A stretch of 64,000 nt of DNA from Cyanobacteria bacterium REEB67 (GTDB taxonomy: Bacteria; Cyanobacteriota; Vampirovibrionia; Obscuribacterales; Obscuribacteraceae). This document shows, one piece after another, positions 37,927-47,233 of this stretch (its first letter is position 1; each line of letters starts with the position of its first letter). Under the pieces are notes generated by a model. That model was not told the DNA's origin. It saw nothing but the letters and a program-made list of their open reading frames with translations, and searched no databases. The stretch is taken from the NCBI GenBank assembly GCA_018971775.1, contig JAGXAB010000020.1, positions 1-64,000 of the forward strand. The letters run 5' to 3'. Both the position numbers and the translations under genes were made by a program.

Positions 37927-38889
37927 TTAAGCCTGTTCAAATAGCGGCGTCGATAAATAACGTTCGCCGGTGCTGCAGCAGATGGTAACAATTGTCTTGC
38001 CGGCATTTTCCGGGCGCCTGGCGAGTCGCACGGCCGCTTCGACGTTAGCACCACTACTGATGCCGGCCAGGATGCCCTCTTCGCGCGGCAATCTGCGACC
38101 CATGGCGAAGGCTTCGTCATTGCTTATAGTTATGACTTCGTCAATGACATTCAAATCTAGATTCTTCGGTACAAATCCAGCGCCGATACCCTGTATCTTG
38201 TGCGGTCCCGGTTTGACTTCCTGACCGGCGCGGGTCTGGGTGATTACCGGACTGTCGACTGGCTCGACGGCAACGATTTTTACTTCGGGATTGCGTTCTT
38301 TCAATACCTGACCGACACCGGATATGGTGCCACCCGTTCCGACACCGGCGACGAAAATATCGATGTGACCATCGGTATCGTTCCAGATTTCTTCGGCGGT
38401 TGTCTCACGGTGAATTTTTGGATTGGCCGGATTGGAAAATTGCTGCAGGATATATGAGTCAGGAGTCGACGCCACCAGAGCTTCAGCTTTGGCGATGGCG
38501 CCTTTCATGCCTTCTGGACCGGGCGTCAAGACCAGCTCAGCACCGAGGGCGGCCAGCATCTTGCGACGCTCGATGGACATTGTCTCGGGCATTACCAAAA
38601 TGATTTTGTAACCGCGAGCGGCGGCGACAAAGGCAAGAGCGATGCCGGTATTGCCGGAGGTGGGCTCGATCAATGTCGTCTTACCGGCGGTGATCAAGCC
38701 TTTGCTTTCGGCGTCATCGACCATGGAGACGCCGATACGATCTTTGACAGAACCAAGCGGATTCATCGACTCGAGTTTGACTAAAATGGTGGCGTCAAGG
38801 CCTTCGCTGATGCGATTGAGCTTGATCAACGGTGTCTGGCCGACGGCCCGGGAAACGTTTGCCTTAGGTGCCATCTGCTTTATCCGCAT
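37927..38889 (-). CDS. cysK: Cysteine synthase (O-acetylserine sulfhydrylase)
   Basis: PLP enzyme making cysteine from O-acetylserine and sulfide. Lys49 in '[11 protein letters not shown]' is the Schiff-base residue (numbered from ATG 38889). '[13 protein letters not shown]' is the substrate loop and '[12 protein letters not shown]' the phosphate-binding loop; the 'GIGAGFVP' region is also present. The length of about 320 is normal. The start is either ATG 38889, overlapping the upstream gene by 26 nt, or ATG 38874, which gives a more usual N-terminus; neither has a strong ribosome site. Confidence 0.95.
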   Translation of the reverse strand: MRIKQMAPKANVSRAVGQTPLIKLNRISEGLDATILVKLESMNPLGSVKDRIGVSMVDDAESKGLITAGKTTLIEPTSGNTGIALAFVAAARGYKIILVMPETMSIERRKMLAALGAELVLTPGPEGMKGAIAKAEALVASTPDSYILQQFSNPANPKIHRETTAEEIWNDTDGHIDIFVAGVGTGGTISGVGQVLKERNPEVKIVAVEPVDSPVITQTRAGQEVKPGPHKIQGIGAGFVPKNLDLNVIDEVITISNDEAFAMGRRLPREEGILAGISSGANVEAAVRLARRPENAGKTIVTICCSTGERYLSTPLFEQA

Positions 38890-39346
38890 TTTTGGCAGCT
38901 TCGGCTTGAGCGGCGCTGGCCTTCATGTCAGCCTGGTTTCTTTCGCCAATCTCTTTTTTGATTTTACCTTTTTTGTACATTTTGTCGTCTTTTTTAGCCA
39001 GACCGGCCTTCATCATGCGGTCGCCTTCTTCGATCAAACTTTGAATGTGTTTGACCATGGCCTTGTTTTTCTTTTGCATGCGCTTTTCGTCAGCGGTAAA
39101 GTCGGTCGGCGATGCGCCATTGCCTGTCGGAGCCGGTACGAGACCAGAGGAAGGCGAAGCCGAAGGTGATGCAGTTGATGACGATGAAGAAGATGACGAA
39201 GCGGGCGGTGTTATCTGAGCATTTGGTGAGGCACCAAAAAAGTCATTGACCTTATCCGACGAAGACTGCGCTAGAGCTGGCGCAGATGCCAAAACTAACA
39301 GGCCGGTAAGGGACGTACAAAGTGCTGCCAGAGATTGCTTGAACAT
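38864..39346 (-). CDS. Small secreted Ser-rich and Lys-rich protein, unknown
   Basis: Starting at ATG 39346 the protein has a clean signal peptide ('[20 protein letters not shown]', cleavage after ALAQ or near it), then a Ser/Pro/Ala-rich low-complexity stretch including an eight-Ser run, and a charged helical tail ('[20 protein letters not shown]'). GAGGG lies upstream of this ATG; the frame itself stays open to 39388. The function is unknown. It overlaps the cysK start and is probably co-transcribed with it. Confidence 0.65.
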   Translation of the reverse strand: MFKQSLAALCTSLTGLLVLASAPALAQSSSDKVNDFFGASPNAQITPPASSSSSSSSTASPSASPSSGLVPAPTGNGASPTDFTADEKRMQKKNKAMVKHIQSLIEEGDRMMKAGLAKKDDKMYKKGKIKKEIGERNQADMKASAAQAEAAKNADKADGT

Positions 39347-39430
39347 TGGGAAAACCCTCAGATACTGACTACTTAGTCTAACTCGCAAAGGGCGCGCTTG
39401 CTCTAATTTACGCTCATTTTGGCGAGTATT

Positions 39431-40996
39431 CTAAAGATACTTATTGTGCAAATCCAGTGCTAGTGCCTTTTCCAGGGCGTAGGCCACCTTGATAAGCGAT
39501 GCATCCGAGATCGGTGCGCCGACGAGCTGCAGGCCAACCGGCATTTTAGCTTCGCCCAGTCCGCAGGGCAGCGATATACCGGGCAAGCCGGCCAGGTTGG
39601 CGGGGATGGTGGCGATGTCATTGAGATACATTTGCAGGGGATCGCCGGTTTTTTCGTCAAATTTAAAAGCACAGGTCGGGGCAGTCGGCGATAACAAAAC
39701 GTCGTAATCGGCAAAGACGCGAGCAAAATCTTCGGTGATCAAACGCCTTACTTGCTGCGCTTTTTTGTAATAGGCGTCGTAATAGCCGGTACTGAGGGCG
39801 TATGTACCGAGCATGATCCGTCGCTTCACCTCAGAGCCAAAGCCCTCGTTGCGCGATGAGAAATACATCGAGAGGATGTCTTTTTCCTGGGTGGCGCGGT
39901 GGCCGTAGCGCACTCCGTCAAAACGAGAGAGGTTGGCGCTTGCCTCGGCTGTGGCCAGGATGTAATAGACCGGTAGGGCATATTTGGAGTTAGGCAGACT
40001 GACTTCATCGACGGTGGCACCGAGCTTACTCAGAAGTTTGGAAGCGGCCAGCACAGAATCGCGCACATCCGGGTCGATACCTGCACCAGTAAGTTCGCGG
40101 ATGACACCAACGCGCACGCCTTTGAGATGCTCTTCCGGACTGGACTTGGCTAGATTTCGCACATAATCGATGGTGAGCTCGGGATGATTTTTAGGGTTGA
40201 AATTTTTGTAGGGCTCGAGCAGAGATGTCGAATCTTTCTCGTCGTGGCCTGATACCGCAAGCAGTGTCAAAGCACAATCTTCGACCGAGCCGGCGAATGG
40301 TCCAATCTGATCGAGACTGGAGGCGAAGGCGACCAGACCGAAGCGCGAGACCGTGCCGTAAGTGGGCTTCATACCGACGACACCACAAAAGGCAGCCGGT
40401 TGGCGGATAGAGCCGCCGGTGTCTGATCCAAGCGAGCTGACGGCAAAGCCGGCCGCTACAGCAGCTGCCGAGCCGCCCGAAGATCCGCCCGGCACGCGGG
40501 AAAGGTCGTAGGGATTTTTAGTCCGTTTAAAAGCCGAATGCTCGGTCGAAGAACCCATGGCAAATTCGTCCATGTTGGTCTTGCCGATAATGACAGCGCC
40601 GTTATCTTTGAGATTGGCCACGGCGGTCGCTTCATAAGTAGACGCAAAGTCGCCGAGTATTTTGCTGCCGCAGGATGTCTTTGTGCCAATGGCGCACATA
40701 TTGTCTTTGATCGCCACCGGTATGCCGGCGAGCGCGGGCAGGTCATTTGTACCGGGTCCATTAGAGGCACCGGTAGAGGCACCGGCGGCGATGCGGACAT
40801 CGATGCGAGCCGCTTCGGCTAGAGCCGTCTCAGCCGACAAACTAATGAAGGCATCGATGTCGCCTTCGTACCTATCGATTTGATCGAGATGTGCCCGGGT
40901 GAGCTCCACGGCCGTCACCTCCTTGTTTTTGAGCAAGGTCGACAGTTCGCCGATCGATTTTCCCAGTAATTGTTTGGAGATCGTTTTTTCAGACAT
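39431..40996 (-). CDS. gatA: Glutamyl-tRNA(Gln)/aspartyl-tRNA(Asn) amidotransferase subunit A
   Basis: Amidase subunit of GatCAB, which converts mis-charged Glu-tRNA-Gln (or Asp-tRNA-Asn) to the amide form. The 521-residue protein has the amidase signature 'GGSSGGSAAAVAAG' and the triad Lys97, Ser172 and Ser196 (in 'SDTGGSIRQP'), with the family's 75 and 99 residue spacing. A short Ala/Gly/Thr-rich insert lies near residue 75. GatB and GatC are not in the window. Its start shares one base with the fabF stop, so it is coupled to fatty-acid synthesis. Confidence 0.96.
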   Translation of the reverse strand: MSEKTISKQLLGKSIGELSTLLKNKEVTAVELTRAHLDQIDRYEGDIDAFISLSAETALAEAARIDVRIAAGASTGASNGPGTNDLPALAGIPVAIKDNMCAIGTKTSCGSKILGDFASTYEATAVANLKDNGAVIIGKTNMDEFAMGSSTEHSAFKRTKNPYDLSRVPGGSSGGSAAAVAAGFAVSSLGSDTGGSIRQPAAFCGVVGMKPTYGTVSRFGLVAFASSLDQIGPFAGSVEDCALTLLAVSGHDEKDSTSLLEPYKNFNPKNHPELTIDYVRNLAKSSPEEHLKGVRVGVIRELTGAGIDPDVRDSVLAASKLLSKLGATVDEVSLPNSKYALPVYYILATAEASANLSRFDGVRYGHRATQEKDILSMYFSSRNEGFGSEVKRRIMLGTYALSTGYYDAYYKKAQQVRRLITEDFARVFADYDVLLSPTAPTCAFKFDEKTGDPLQMYLNDIATIPANLAGLPGISLPCGLGEAKMPVGLQLVGAPISDASLIKVAYALEKALALDLHNKYL

Positions 40997-42252
40997 CAGT
41001 CTTTAAATCGTTTGAAAACCAGCGAGCAATTGTGACCGCCAAAACCAAAGCTGTTCGACATGACGATGTCGACTTTGGCATTGTGCACGGCTACATTTGG
41101 CACGTAGTTGAGATCGCATTCGGGATCGGGATCTTCGAGGTTTATTGTCGGAGGCAAAACATTGTGCTCGATGGCCATGAGAGCGACAGCCGCTTCGATG
41201 GCACCGGCGGCACCAAGCAGGTGACCGGTCATCGACTTGGTCGAGCTGACGGCGAGCTTGTGCGAGGTGGCGTGCTCGCCAAAAACGCGCTTGATCGCGG
41301 CCGTTTCGGCTTTGTCACCTAATGGCGTCGAAGTACCGTGAGCGTTGATGTAATCGACCTCATCCGGTCTGATGCCGGATTGTTTGAGAGCGATGGCCAT
41401 AGCACGCGCTGCGCCGTCGCCGTCGGCTCTCGGCTGGACGATATCGTAGGCGTCTCCGGTGCTACCAAAGCCGGTAATCTCGGCATAGATGCGAGCGCCG
41501 CGAGCTTTTGCATGGGTGAGCGATTCGAGCATCAAAACGGCACCACCTTCGCCCATGACGAAGCCGTCACGTTTTTTGTCGAAGGGACTGCTTGCTTTTT
41601 CCGGTTGATCGTTGCGAGTGGAGAGGGTGCGAGCAGAAGCAAATCCGGCCATGACCAGAGAAGCAATCGGCGCTTCCGAGCCGCCGGCAAACATGACGTC
41701 TGCTTCGCCGCGCTCGATGATGCGATAGCCATCACCAATTGAATTGGCAGAAGTGGCGCAGGCAGTGACGCTACAAGTATTTGGCCCTTGAGCGCCGTGA
41801 ATCATCGAGACCCAACCAGCCGCCATATTGACGATCAGCGAGGGCACGGTAAAAGGCGAGCAGCGGTCTGGACCCTTTTGCATGAGGACGTTGTACTGGT
41901 CTTCGATCACCTGGAAGCCGCCGGCAGCGGAACCAACCGCGGTGCCGACCATTTCCGGATTGCACTGACTCAAATCAAGCTTTGAATCGGCAAGAGCCAG
42001 ACGGCTCGCGGCGATGGCAAAGTGAATGAAACGGTCGGCACGCTTGACCCATTTCGGCTCCATATAAAGAGTCGGATCAAAGTCGTACATTTCCGCCGCA
42101 ATTTTGCAGGACGGTCTGAGATTTTCCGGGATACGTCGAACCAGCTTCACACCGGAACGACCATTTACAATGCCATCCCAGAATTGGTCTTTACCGGTAC
42201 CGACTGAACATACAGGCCCGATCCCGGTGATGACAACACGCTCTTTTGTCAT
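40996..42252 (-). CDS. fabF: 3-oxoacyl-ACP synthase II
   Basis: Condensing enzyme that elongates acyl-ACP with malonyl-ACP in type II fatty-acid synthesis. The 418-residue length is standard. Catalytic residues are Cys165 in 'SVTACATSAN', His in 'YINAHGTSTPLGD', and His in 'SMTGHLLGAAGA'. It follows acpP, with a hairpin between them, and is coupled to gatA. Confidence 0.97.
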   Translation of the reverse strand: MTKERVVITGIGPVCSVGTGKDQFWDGIVNGRSGVKLVRRIPENLRPSCKIAAEMYDFDPTLYMEPKWVKRADRFIHFAIAASRLALADSKLDLSQCNPEMVGTAVGSAAGGFQVIEDQYNVLMQKGPDRCSPFTVPSLIVNMAAGWVSMIHGAQGPNTCSVTACATSANSIGDGYRIIERGEADVMFAGGSEAPIASLVMAGFASARTLSTRNDQPEKASSPFDKKRDGFVMGEGGAVLMLESLTHAKARGARIYAEITGFGSTGDAYDIVQPRADGDGAARAMAIALKQSGIRPDEVDYINAHGTSTPLGDKAETAAIKRVFGEHATSHKLAVSSTKSMTGHLLGAAGAIEAAVALMAIEHNVLPPTINLEDPDPECDLNYVPNVAVHNAKVDIVMSNSFGFGGHNCSLVFKRFKD

Positions 42253-42296
42253 TGTTCTTCTGCTTAAGCCGGCTTGGCCGGCGGTCTCTATTAAAA

Positions 42297-42338
42297 ATCA
42301 GGCCAAAGTGGGCCCATTTTTTGGCAGGCCCACTTTGG
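42297..42338 (-). terminator. Terminator-like hairpin between acpP and fabF
   Basis: CCAAAGTGGGCC (42303-42314) and GGCCCACTTTGG (42327-42338) form a perfect 12-bp stem with a 12-nt loop. On the minus strand a CTGA and then five T follow. It would stop or thin out transcripts after acpP, giving more ACP than FabF. Confidence 0.65.
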
Positions 42339-42407
42339 AGTCAACACTATGGCTGCACTGGAGTAAAAGGTGGCTGCTGCTTGAATAATTTCAAGTACAG
42401 ACCAGTC

Positions 42408-42647
42408 TTAAATGTGTCCAGCAATATACTTGACGGCTTCACCGACTGTAGTGATCTTTTCGGCATCTTCGTCAGGAATTTCCATTCCGAACTCTTCTTC
42501 TAGAGCCATTACAAGTTCTACTGTGTCGAGCGAATCGGCACCAAGATCCTTGGTGAAACTCGCTTCCATGGTCACTTCGTCACCGTTGACGTTGAGTTGT
42601 GCCACGGCTACCTTCTTAACTCTTTCGAAGGCTTCCTTCTCTTCCAT
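42408..42647 (-). CDS. acpP: Acyl carrier protein
   Basis: Carries growing acyl chains on a phosphopantetheine arm. The 79-residue acidic helical protein has the attachment site Ser39 in '[20 protein letters not shown]'. Length and motif are canonical. It lies between fabG and fabF, the usual fab arrangement. Confidence 0.98.
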   Translation of the reverse strand: MEEKEAFERVKKVAVAQLNVNGDEVTMEASFTKDLGADSLDTVELVMALEEEFGMEIPDEDAEKITTVGEAVKYIAGHI

Positions 42648-42784
42648 GAGTAACTAATACCCCCTCAAAAACTGCACGTAAAACTAGGCTGGACACTAAG
42701 CTGTGCCAAGGGCAACTAGAATATCACGTCCAAAAAACTATCAACGATTTGTGTAAAGGATCCCATTTTCTTGCCCGGCTCAAT

Positions 42785-43525
42785 TTAGGTGTATAGGCCG
42801 CCATTGACTTCCATAACTTGACCGGTCACATAGGAGCCCGGCCCGGCGAAAAACAGCACTGCTGCTGCGATATCTTCGGGGGTGCCCATACGCTTCAAGG
42901 GTATCTTCTCGACGAACTTGCTTATAATTTCCTCACCCAGAGCCTGGGTCATCGCCGTATCAATGAAGCCCGGAGCGACGGCATTGGCGGTGATATTGCG
43001 GGAAGCGTATTCAAGAGCTACGGTCTTTGTGAAGCCAATCAGTCCAGCTTTGGCAGCGGCATAGTTTACCTGGCCAAAGTTGCCGTGCACACCTGTCGTG
43101 CTGGCGATATTGATGATCCGGCCGGAGCGCTGCTTGGACATCACTTTCAGAACCGGCTGGGCGACTTTGAAGGCCGAGGTCAGGTTGGTGTCGATCACGG
43201 CCTGCCATTGATCTTCAGTCATTCGCATAAACAAAGCGTCCCTGGTGATGCCGGCATTATTTACCAGGACATCGATACGCCCCCACTTGGCGACTACGCC
43301 TTCAACCATCGCTTTGACGCTTTCGGTATTGGTGACGTTACAGGCGATGGCCATGGCCTGACCGCCTTCTTCTAAAAATTCTTTGGTGGTTTGCTGGCAA
43401 AGTTCTTCATTGATATCGGTAATGACGACTTTTGCCCCTTCTTTCATCAGGCTGTGGGCGATTGCCCGGCCAATGCCGCGACCCGAACCGGTCACGATGG
43501 CCACCTGGTCAGCTAGTTTGCTCAT
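42785..43525 (-). CDS. fabG: 3-oxoacyl-ACP reductase
   Basis: NADPH-dependent short-chain dehydrogenase for the first reduction of type II fatty-acid synthesis. The 246-residue protein has 'TGSGRGIGRAIA' (cofactor binding), 'NNAG', and the catalytic Ser142, Tyr155 and Lys159 ('YAAAK'). The C-terminal 'YVTGQVMEVNGGLYT' is typical of FabG rather than other SDRs, and the neighbours acpP and fabF support this. It is the first gene of the fab-gatA unit. Confidence 0.96.
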   Translation of the reverse strand: MSKLADQVAIVTGSGRGIGRAIAHSLMKEGAKVVITDINEELCQQTTKEFLEEGGQAMAIACNVTNTESVKAMVEGVVAKWGRIDVLVNNAGITRDALFMRMTEDQWQAVIDTNLTSAFKVAQPVLKVMSKQRSGRIINIASTTGVHGNFGQVNYAAAKAGLIGFTKTVALEYASRNITANAVAPGFIDTAMTQALGEEIISKFVEKIPLKRMGTPEDIAAAVLFFAGPGSYVTGQVMEVNGGLYT

Positions 43526-43897
43526 TCTTTTATTGACCCCAACTACTAATACATAAATGGATGCAGGGCATCTAATTTACTTGGTCGAGATTGAAATCGG
43601 CGCTGCCTATCAAAACCTTAAAGCGCAATCTTTACCTGCCCTAACGTTTTAAACGTTCGCCAAGATAAAACTTGGTCCTTTTGTCACGAAATTCCAAATT
43701 TGCAGGGGGGTTTATACGAATCAGGTCGCGTCAAAAACACGTGACATGAATTACGTTCTCAATTAATCTCTTTACATAACCGGCGAGGAGCTTTAGCGAC
43801 TTTCTCGGTCAAGGCGCAGTAATGAGCCCTGATTCGAGGCGCTTTGCCACACCCTGCTCTTCCAGTCGGCGCACAAAAAGGAAACTGGAGATAAGCA
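43526..43897. other. 372-bp divergent intergenic region, fabG and the HELGH protein
   Basis: No gene is seen. It contains a 15-bp palindrome AACGTTTTAAACGTT at 43643-43657 and a six-G run at 43705-43710. GGAG lies 7 nt before the ATG at 43898. No full promoter consensus was recognised on either strand. Confidence 0.5.
43643..43657. promoter_or_regulatory. 15-bp palindrome upstream of fabG (possible operator)
   Basis: AACGTTT-T-AAACGTT is a perfect 7-1-7 palindrome about 118 nt before fabG and about 240 nt before the divergent gene. Its symmetry suits a dimeric repressor. I do not recognise it as a known FabR, FabT or FapR site. Confidence 0.35.
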
Positions 43898-46800
43898 ATG
43901 GTGGATGAGAAACCTTCGGTCCGCATCGAAAGCACCCTGACCAACACTCATCAGGATACTGAAACTGCAGACAAGCTACGCGAATCGATAAGCACAAAGC
44001 CCCCCACCCAGACCGATTTCAGGCCCGACGCAAAACCGACCGAGACGGCGATGTCAGACGTTCTGGCCATGAGCAGGACTAATACACCGGCGGCCAATCT
44101 AGCAGCCTTGCAGAGTCGTATGACGGACAATGCCGCCGACTCGTCCGTATCTTCATTCGTCAACCACGAGATTGAAAACAGCGCCGCGGTGCGCCGTACC
44201 CTCGCCTATGGTGCGAGCGGCTTCTATGCCGTGCCGGGAGCCTTCAAAGCGGCAGCTCACGATTTCACCCATCCCAGCGAACTGATTGAAAAAGCGGCTA
44301 CAGCTGCGGCTATTGGTGTCGGCATGAAAGTATTGTTGCCCAAGACGGGAGCCGGCAAAGCGATAGTCGGCGCGGTGATGGGCTATTACATGGTAAAAGA
44401 TGCCGCCGAGCCCCTGATCCACGGTTGGAGCGAAGCAGGCAAGGCAAAAAACACCAGCGAGGTCTGGACCGCCGCCCAACACATGGGAGACGGCCTCGGT
44501 GCCTTCGCCTGGGATGCCTATGTCGGCTCCAAAGTCGGCCTGAAAGCGGAAAAACTAACCGGTGCGGCCATGGATGGTGCGCTCGGAACGGCTCGCTATG
44601 CTCATTTCGAAAGAACAAAAATCGACGTGGACAAAATGATTCTCGGCAAACCGCTGGAGGCGGCTTTCTCCCCGGTAAACAGATTGGCCGCCTGGGCCTC
44701 CGAGAAGATGGTCAAAAAGGTCGATGATCCGAAAATCGAATTTCAAGAAGTCAAACATAAATTTGCCGAAGTAGAAGCACAGCACGTTGCCGATGTCAAA
44801 ACTTATGACATTCACCTCACCGGTCTCGAGACTGCTGACGGCAAGCGCATGGGCTTCAGCCAGACCCTCGATCTCTTCGAACAGGGCCATGACCCTCGCA
44901 AAATGACGATTGAGCAGGCGCATCAGATTCTCGGACCGATGGATTATCCGGGTAACCGGGTCGATGCCACGGTGACAAGCGCAGACGCCACTACTAACGG
45001 TGCCGCCGCCGGCAGCCGCGCTGAAGGCGCTCATCCCTTCGCCAAATCGATCATCGGACCCCGAGACGTGCCGCCGGAGCAAACGCCCTTTGGTCGGGGC
45101 GACAAACCCGGTGATCAGAGCCAGGTGCCTCCGACAAGCGACGCCGCCAAACCACCAGCCGGCGACGGTAGCGCCAAGGTAGGCGACAAGCCCGGAGCTG
45201 GCAACGGTCCATCCGGCAAACCTTATGTCACCAAAGCGGAGCAAGAAGTAAACGCGGGCAACTACGGCAAACTGGCGGCCATGAATAAAACCGCCATGGA
45301 TGCATGGACAGACAAGCGCGTTCTGATTGCCGACGCTACCGAAAGGTTGGCCGGCCCGGTACACGCCGCCATCACCCCCGAATACACAAAAATGGACGGC
45401 GGTTATATTTTGCCGCGCAACCAGATGATGCAGATTGCCGCCCAGATTAAGACTGAAGCTGACCTGCAATACGTGATGCCGCTCTTCTCGCGTTTCTCGA
45501 TGGCAGCCACCCAGCATATATCTGATGGCCTGACCGAAACAGCAGCCCTTAAATATCAACTCGATTTAAAAGCCCTCGAGACTCACTCAGAGCTCGTGCG
45601 CAACATGAAAAAAGCAGGTATCGACCCAGACGTCGTGCTGCAGTCGAAAAACCCGGCCGTCTTCTCCATATCGCATGACGGCGGCGCCGGTCCGCACACG
45701 ATGAGACAGATAGACGGAGTCTGGAACGTCGACCACGTCCTCTATCCACGCAACATGATCGATACAAGAAGCGTCACCGCCAGCGGTATCTATGGCCATG
45801 AGCTCGGACACGACCAATATGGTGGTATCGCCAAACTGGACGAATCTATTCGCGAACAGGTAATCAGCGACGCCATCACCAAGGGCTTAGGCAGCCGCGC
45901 CACCGAAAAAATCAATATGCCCGGTGTCGGCGACATCACCAAAAAGGACCTGATCGAAGCGATTTTCAAGGCGCAAGCCGACGAAAATACAGCCGACATC
46001 TGGGGTGCTGCCTGGACCGGTCACAACTCTGGAGGCGCTCTCGGCTTGCTCCTGCAATCCCTGCGCAAGGGCGGCCAATTGGAAACAAGAAACGTCTTCG
46101 GTACCGAATTCAAGAGCCCGGAAAATCCTTATGGTTTTGAAGTCCACGCCTTCGACGCCTTGAGACCAAAAATCGTCGCCTCGGTAATGCGAGCGCGCGC
46201 CAATGGCGACGCCCGGGTGATGGAATACGCTAATGCTCTCGACCGGTATTCGGATGAGGCGAGCAAACCAGGCGATTACGTCTTTGCCAATATGGACAAT
46301 CCCGGCCAGACCGTGACCATCCCTCGCAAAGACATGGAAGACGTCATCCCGCACCTGATCGATGCACAGCTCAACACCAAGCTCTCGGCTCTTCAGGGCC
46401 ACAGCATGTCAGAGATTCTGCCCGATCTGCCGGCCAACCTGGCCAAGATGGACATCTTAGCCGACCTCATGGTCGACGCCATCACCAAAGGCAAGAAGCC
46501 GAGCGAGATACCGTTTGATGTATCGCAGTACAAGATGATCCAGGTCTTCGGCGCCGGCTTGCCGGCGGCATCGAGACTGGTGGCGGCCGGTATGGACGCG
46601 ACCGAGGCCAATACCCAGGTCAATGCCATGTCCGACTATCTGAGAGGTCTCTATCACGCCAACGACCCGCACGTCGACCCTCTCAAACCATCGGCTCTGC
46701 AGACAATCCGCCTCTCATCGCCAAAATCGCTTCTGGCCGGTACCGCTCTGGGCGCCAGAGAAGCCGTCCACAGCACTGGAGTAGCCCTCGGACAGACGCC

Positions 46801-47044
46801 GCAATTGTCGGACTGGTTTGCCTCCAAGGCCACCTCTTTTGCCGCCCGAGTCGGTGTGGCAGGCATAGACAGCAACTATCGCAATGCCATCACCGCCCAA
46901 TCTCTCTCGGCCATGGACATGTCGCCTCCGGCAGACGGCAACACCGACAAACAGGCTAATCTGCAAAGCAAGCAGTATCAGAGTGTAGTCAAAGATCTGG
47001 CAACAAAGAAAGCGATGCTTAATCCGGCGGACCAGCCCAGATAG
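43898..47044 (+). CDS. Large predicted zinc metallopeptidase (HELGH, M48-like spacing), otherwise unknown
   Basis: The 1048-residue protein is not recognised as a whole. No signal peptide is seen; the first 60 residues are polar and Thr-rich. Residues about 95-175 are Ala/Gly-rich and weakly hydrophobic ('VLLPKTGAGKAIVGAVMGYY'), like a membrane-associating region. A Pro/Gly-rich linker lies near 380-440. 'YGHELGHDQYGG' gives His634, Glu635 and His638 of an HExxH site, and 'DENTADIWGAAW' offers Glu696 as third zinc ligand, the gluzincin ExxxD pattern. The C-terminal 350 residues are helical. GGAG precedes the ATG. Peptidase activity is inferred, and the target is unknown. Confidence 0.75.
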   Translation: MVDEKPSVRIESTLTNTHQDTETADKLRESISTKPPTQTDFRPDAKPTETAMSDVLAMSRTNTPAANLAALQSRMTDNAADSSVSSFVNHEIENSAAVRRTLAYGASGFYAVPGAFKAAAHDFTHPSELIEKAATAAAIGVGMKVLLPKTGAGKAIVGAVMGYYMVKDAAEPLIHGWSEAGKAKNTSEVWTAAQHMGDGLGAFAWDAYVGSKVGLKAEKLTGAAMDGALGTARYAHFERTKIDVDKMILGKPLEAAFSPVNRLAAWASEKMVKKVDDPKIEFQEVKHKFAEVEAQHVADVKTYDIHLTGLETADGKRMGFSQTLDLFEQGHDPRKMTIEQAHQILGPMDYPGNRVDATVTSADATTNGAAAGSRAEGAHPFAKSIIGPRDVPPEQTPFGRGDKPGDQSQVPPTSDAAKPPAGDGSAKVGDKPGAGNGPSGKPYVTKAEQEVNAGNYGKLAAMNKTAMDAWTDKRVLIADATERLAGPVHAAITPEYTKMDGGYILPRNQMMQIAAQIKTEADLQYVMPLFSRFSMAATQHISDGLTETAALKYQLDLKALETHSELVRNMKKAGIDPDVVLQSKNPAVFSISHDGGAGPHTMRQIDGVWNVDHVLYPRNMIDTRSVTASGIYGHELGHDQYGGIAKLDESIREQVISDAITKGLGSRATEKINMPGVGDITKKDLIEAIFKAQADENTADIWGAAWTGHNSGGALGLLLQSLRKGGQLETRNVFGTEFKSPENPYGFEVHAFDALRPKIVASVMRARANGDARVMEYANALDRYSDEASKPGDYVFANMDNPGQTVTIPRKDMEDVIPHLIDAQLNTKLSALQGHSMSEILPDLPANLAKMDILADLMVDAITKGKKPSEIPFDVSQYKMIQVFGAGLPAASRLVAAGMDATEANTQVNAMSDYLRGLYHANDPHVDPLKPSALQTIRLSSPKSLLAGTALGAREAVHSTGVALGQTPQLSDWFASKATSFAARVGVAGIDSNYRNAITAQSLSAMDMSPPADGNTDKQANLQSKQYQSVVKDLATKKAMLNPADQPR

Positions 47045-47087
47045 ACAGATTAAGGCTCCAGGAAATGCCGCAGGTCAATTCTCAATT

Positions 47088-47128
47088 CTCGACTCTCGAC
47101 ACTCGACAAGTCGACAAGTCGAGGCTCG
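47088..47128. repeat. Short tandem and inverted TCGACA-type repeat
   Basis: About five close copies of a 7-8 bp unit related to CTCGACA(A) lie between the HELGH gene and the TPR gene. CTCGAC and GTCGAG within it can also pair as a hairpin, with a T run about 12 nt further on, so it may end the upstream transcript. Confidence 0.45.
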
Positions 47129-47233
47129 GGTGTGGCATTTTTTCAGGTTTGCTATCATATGCCCTGTGGCCATCAAAAGCCCGTGGGCATATTCAATACC
47201 TGCCTCGCCTGTCAATTTTTCGGGAGCATATCA

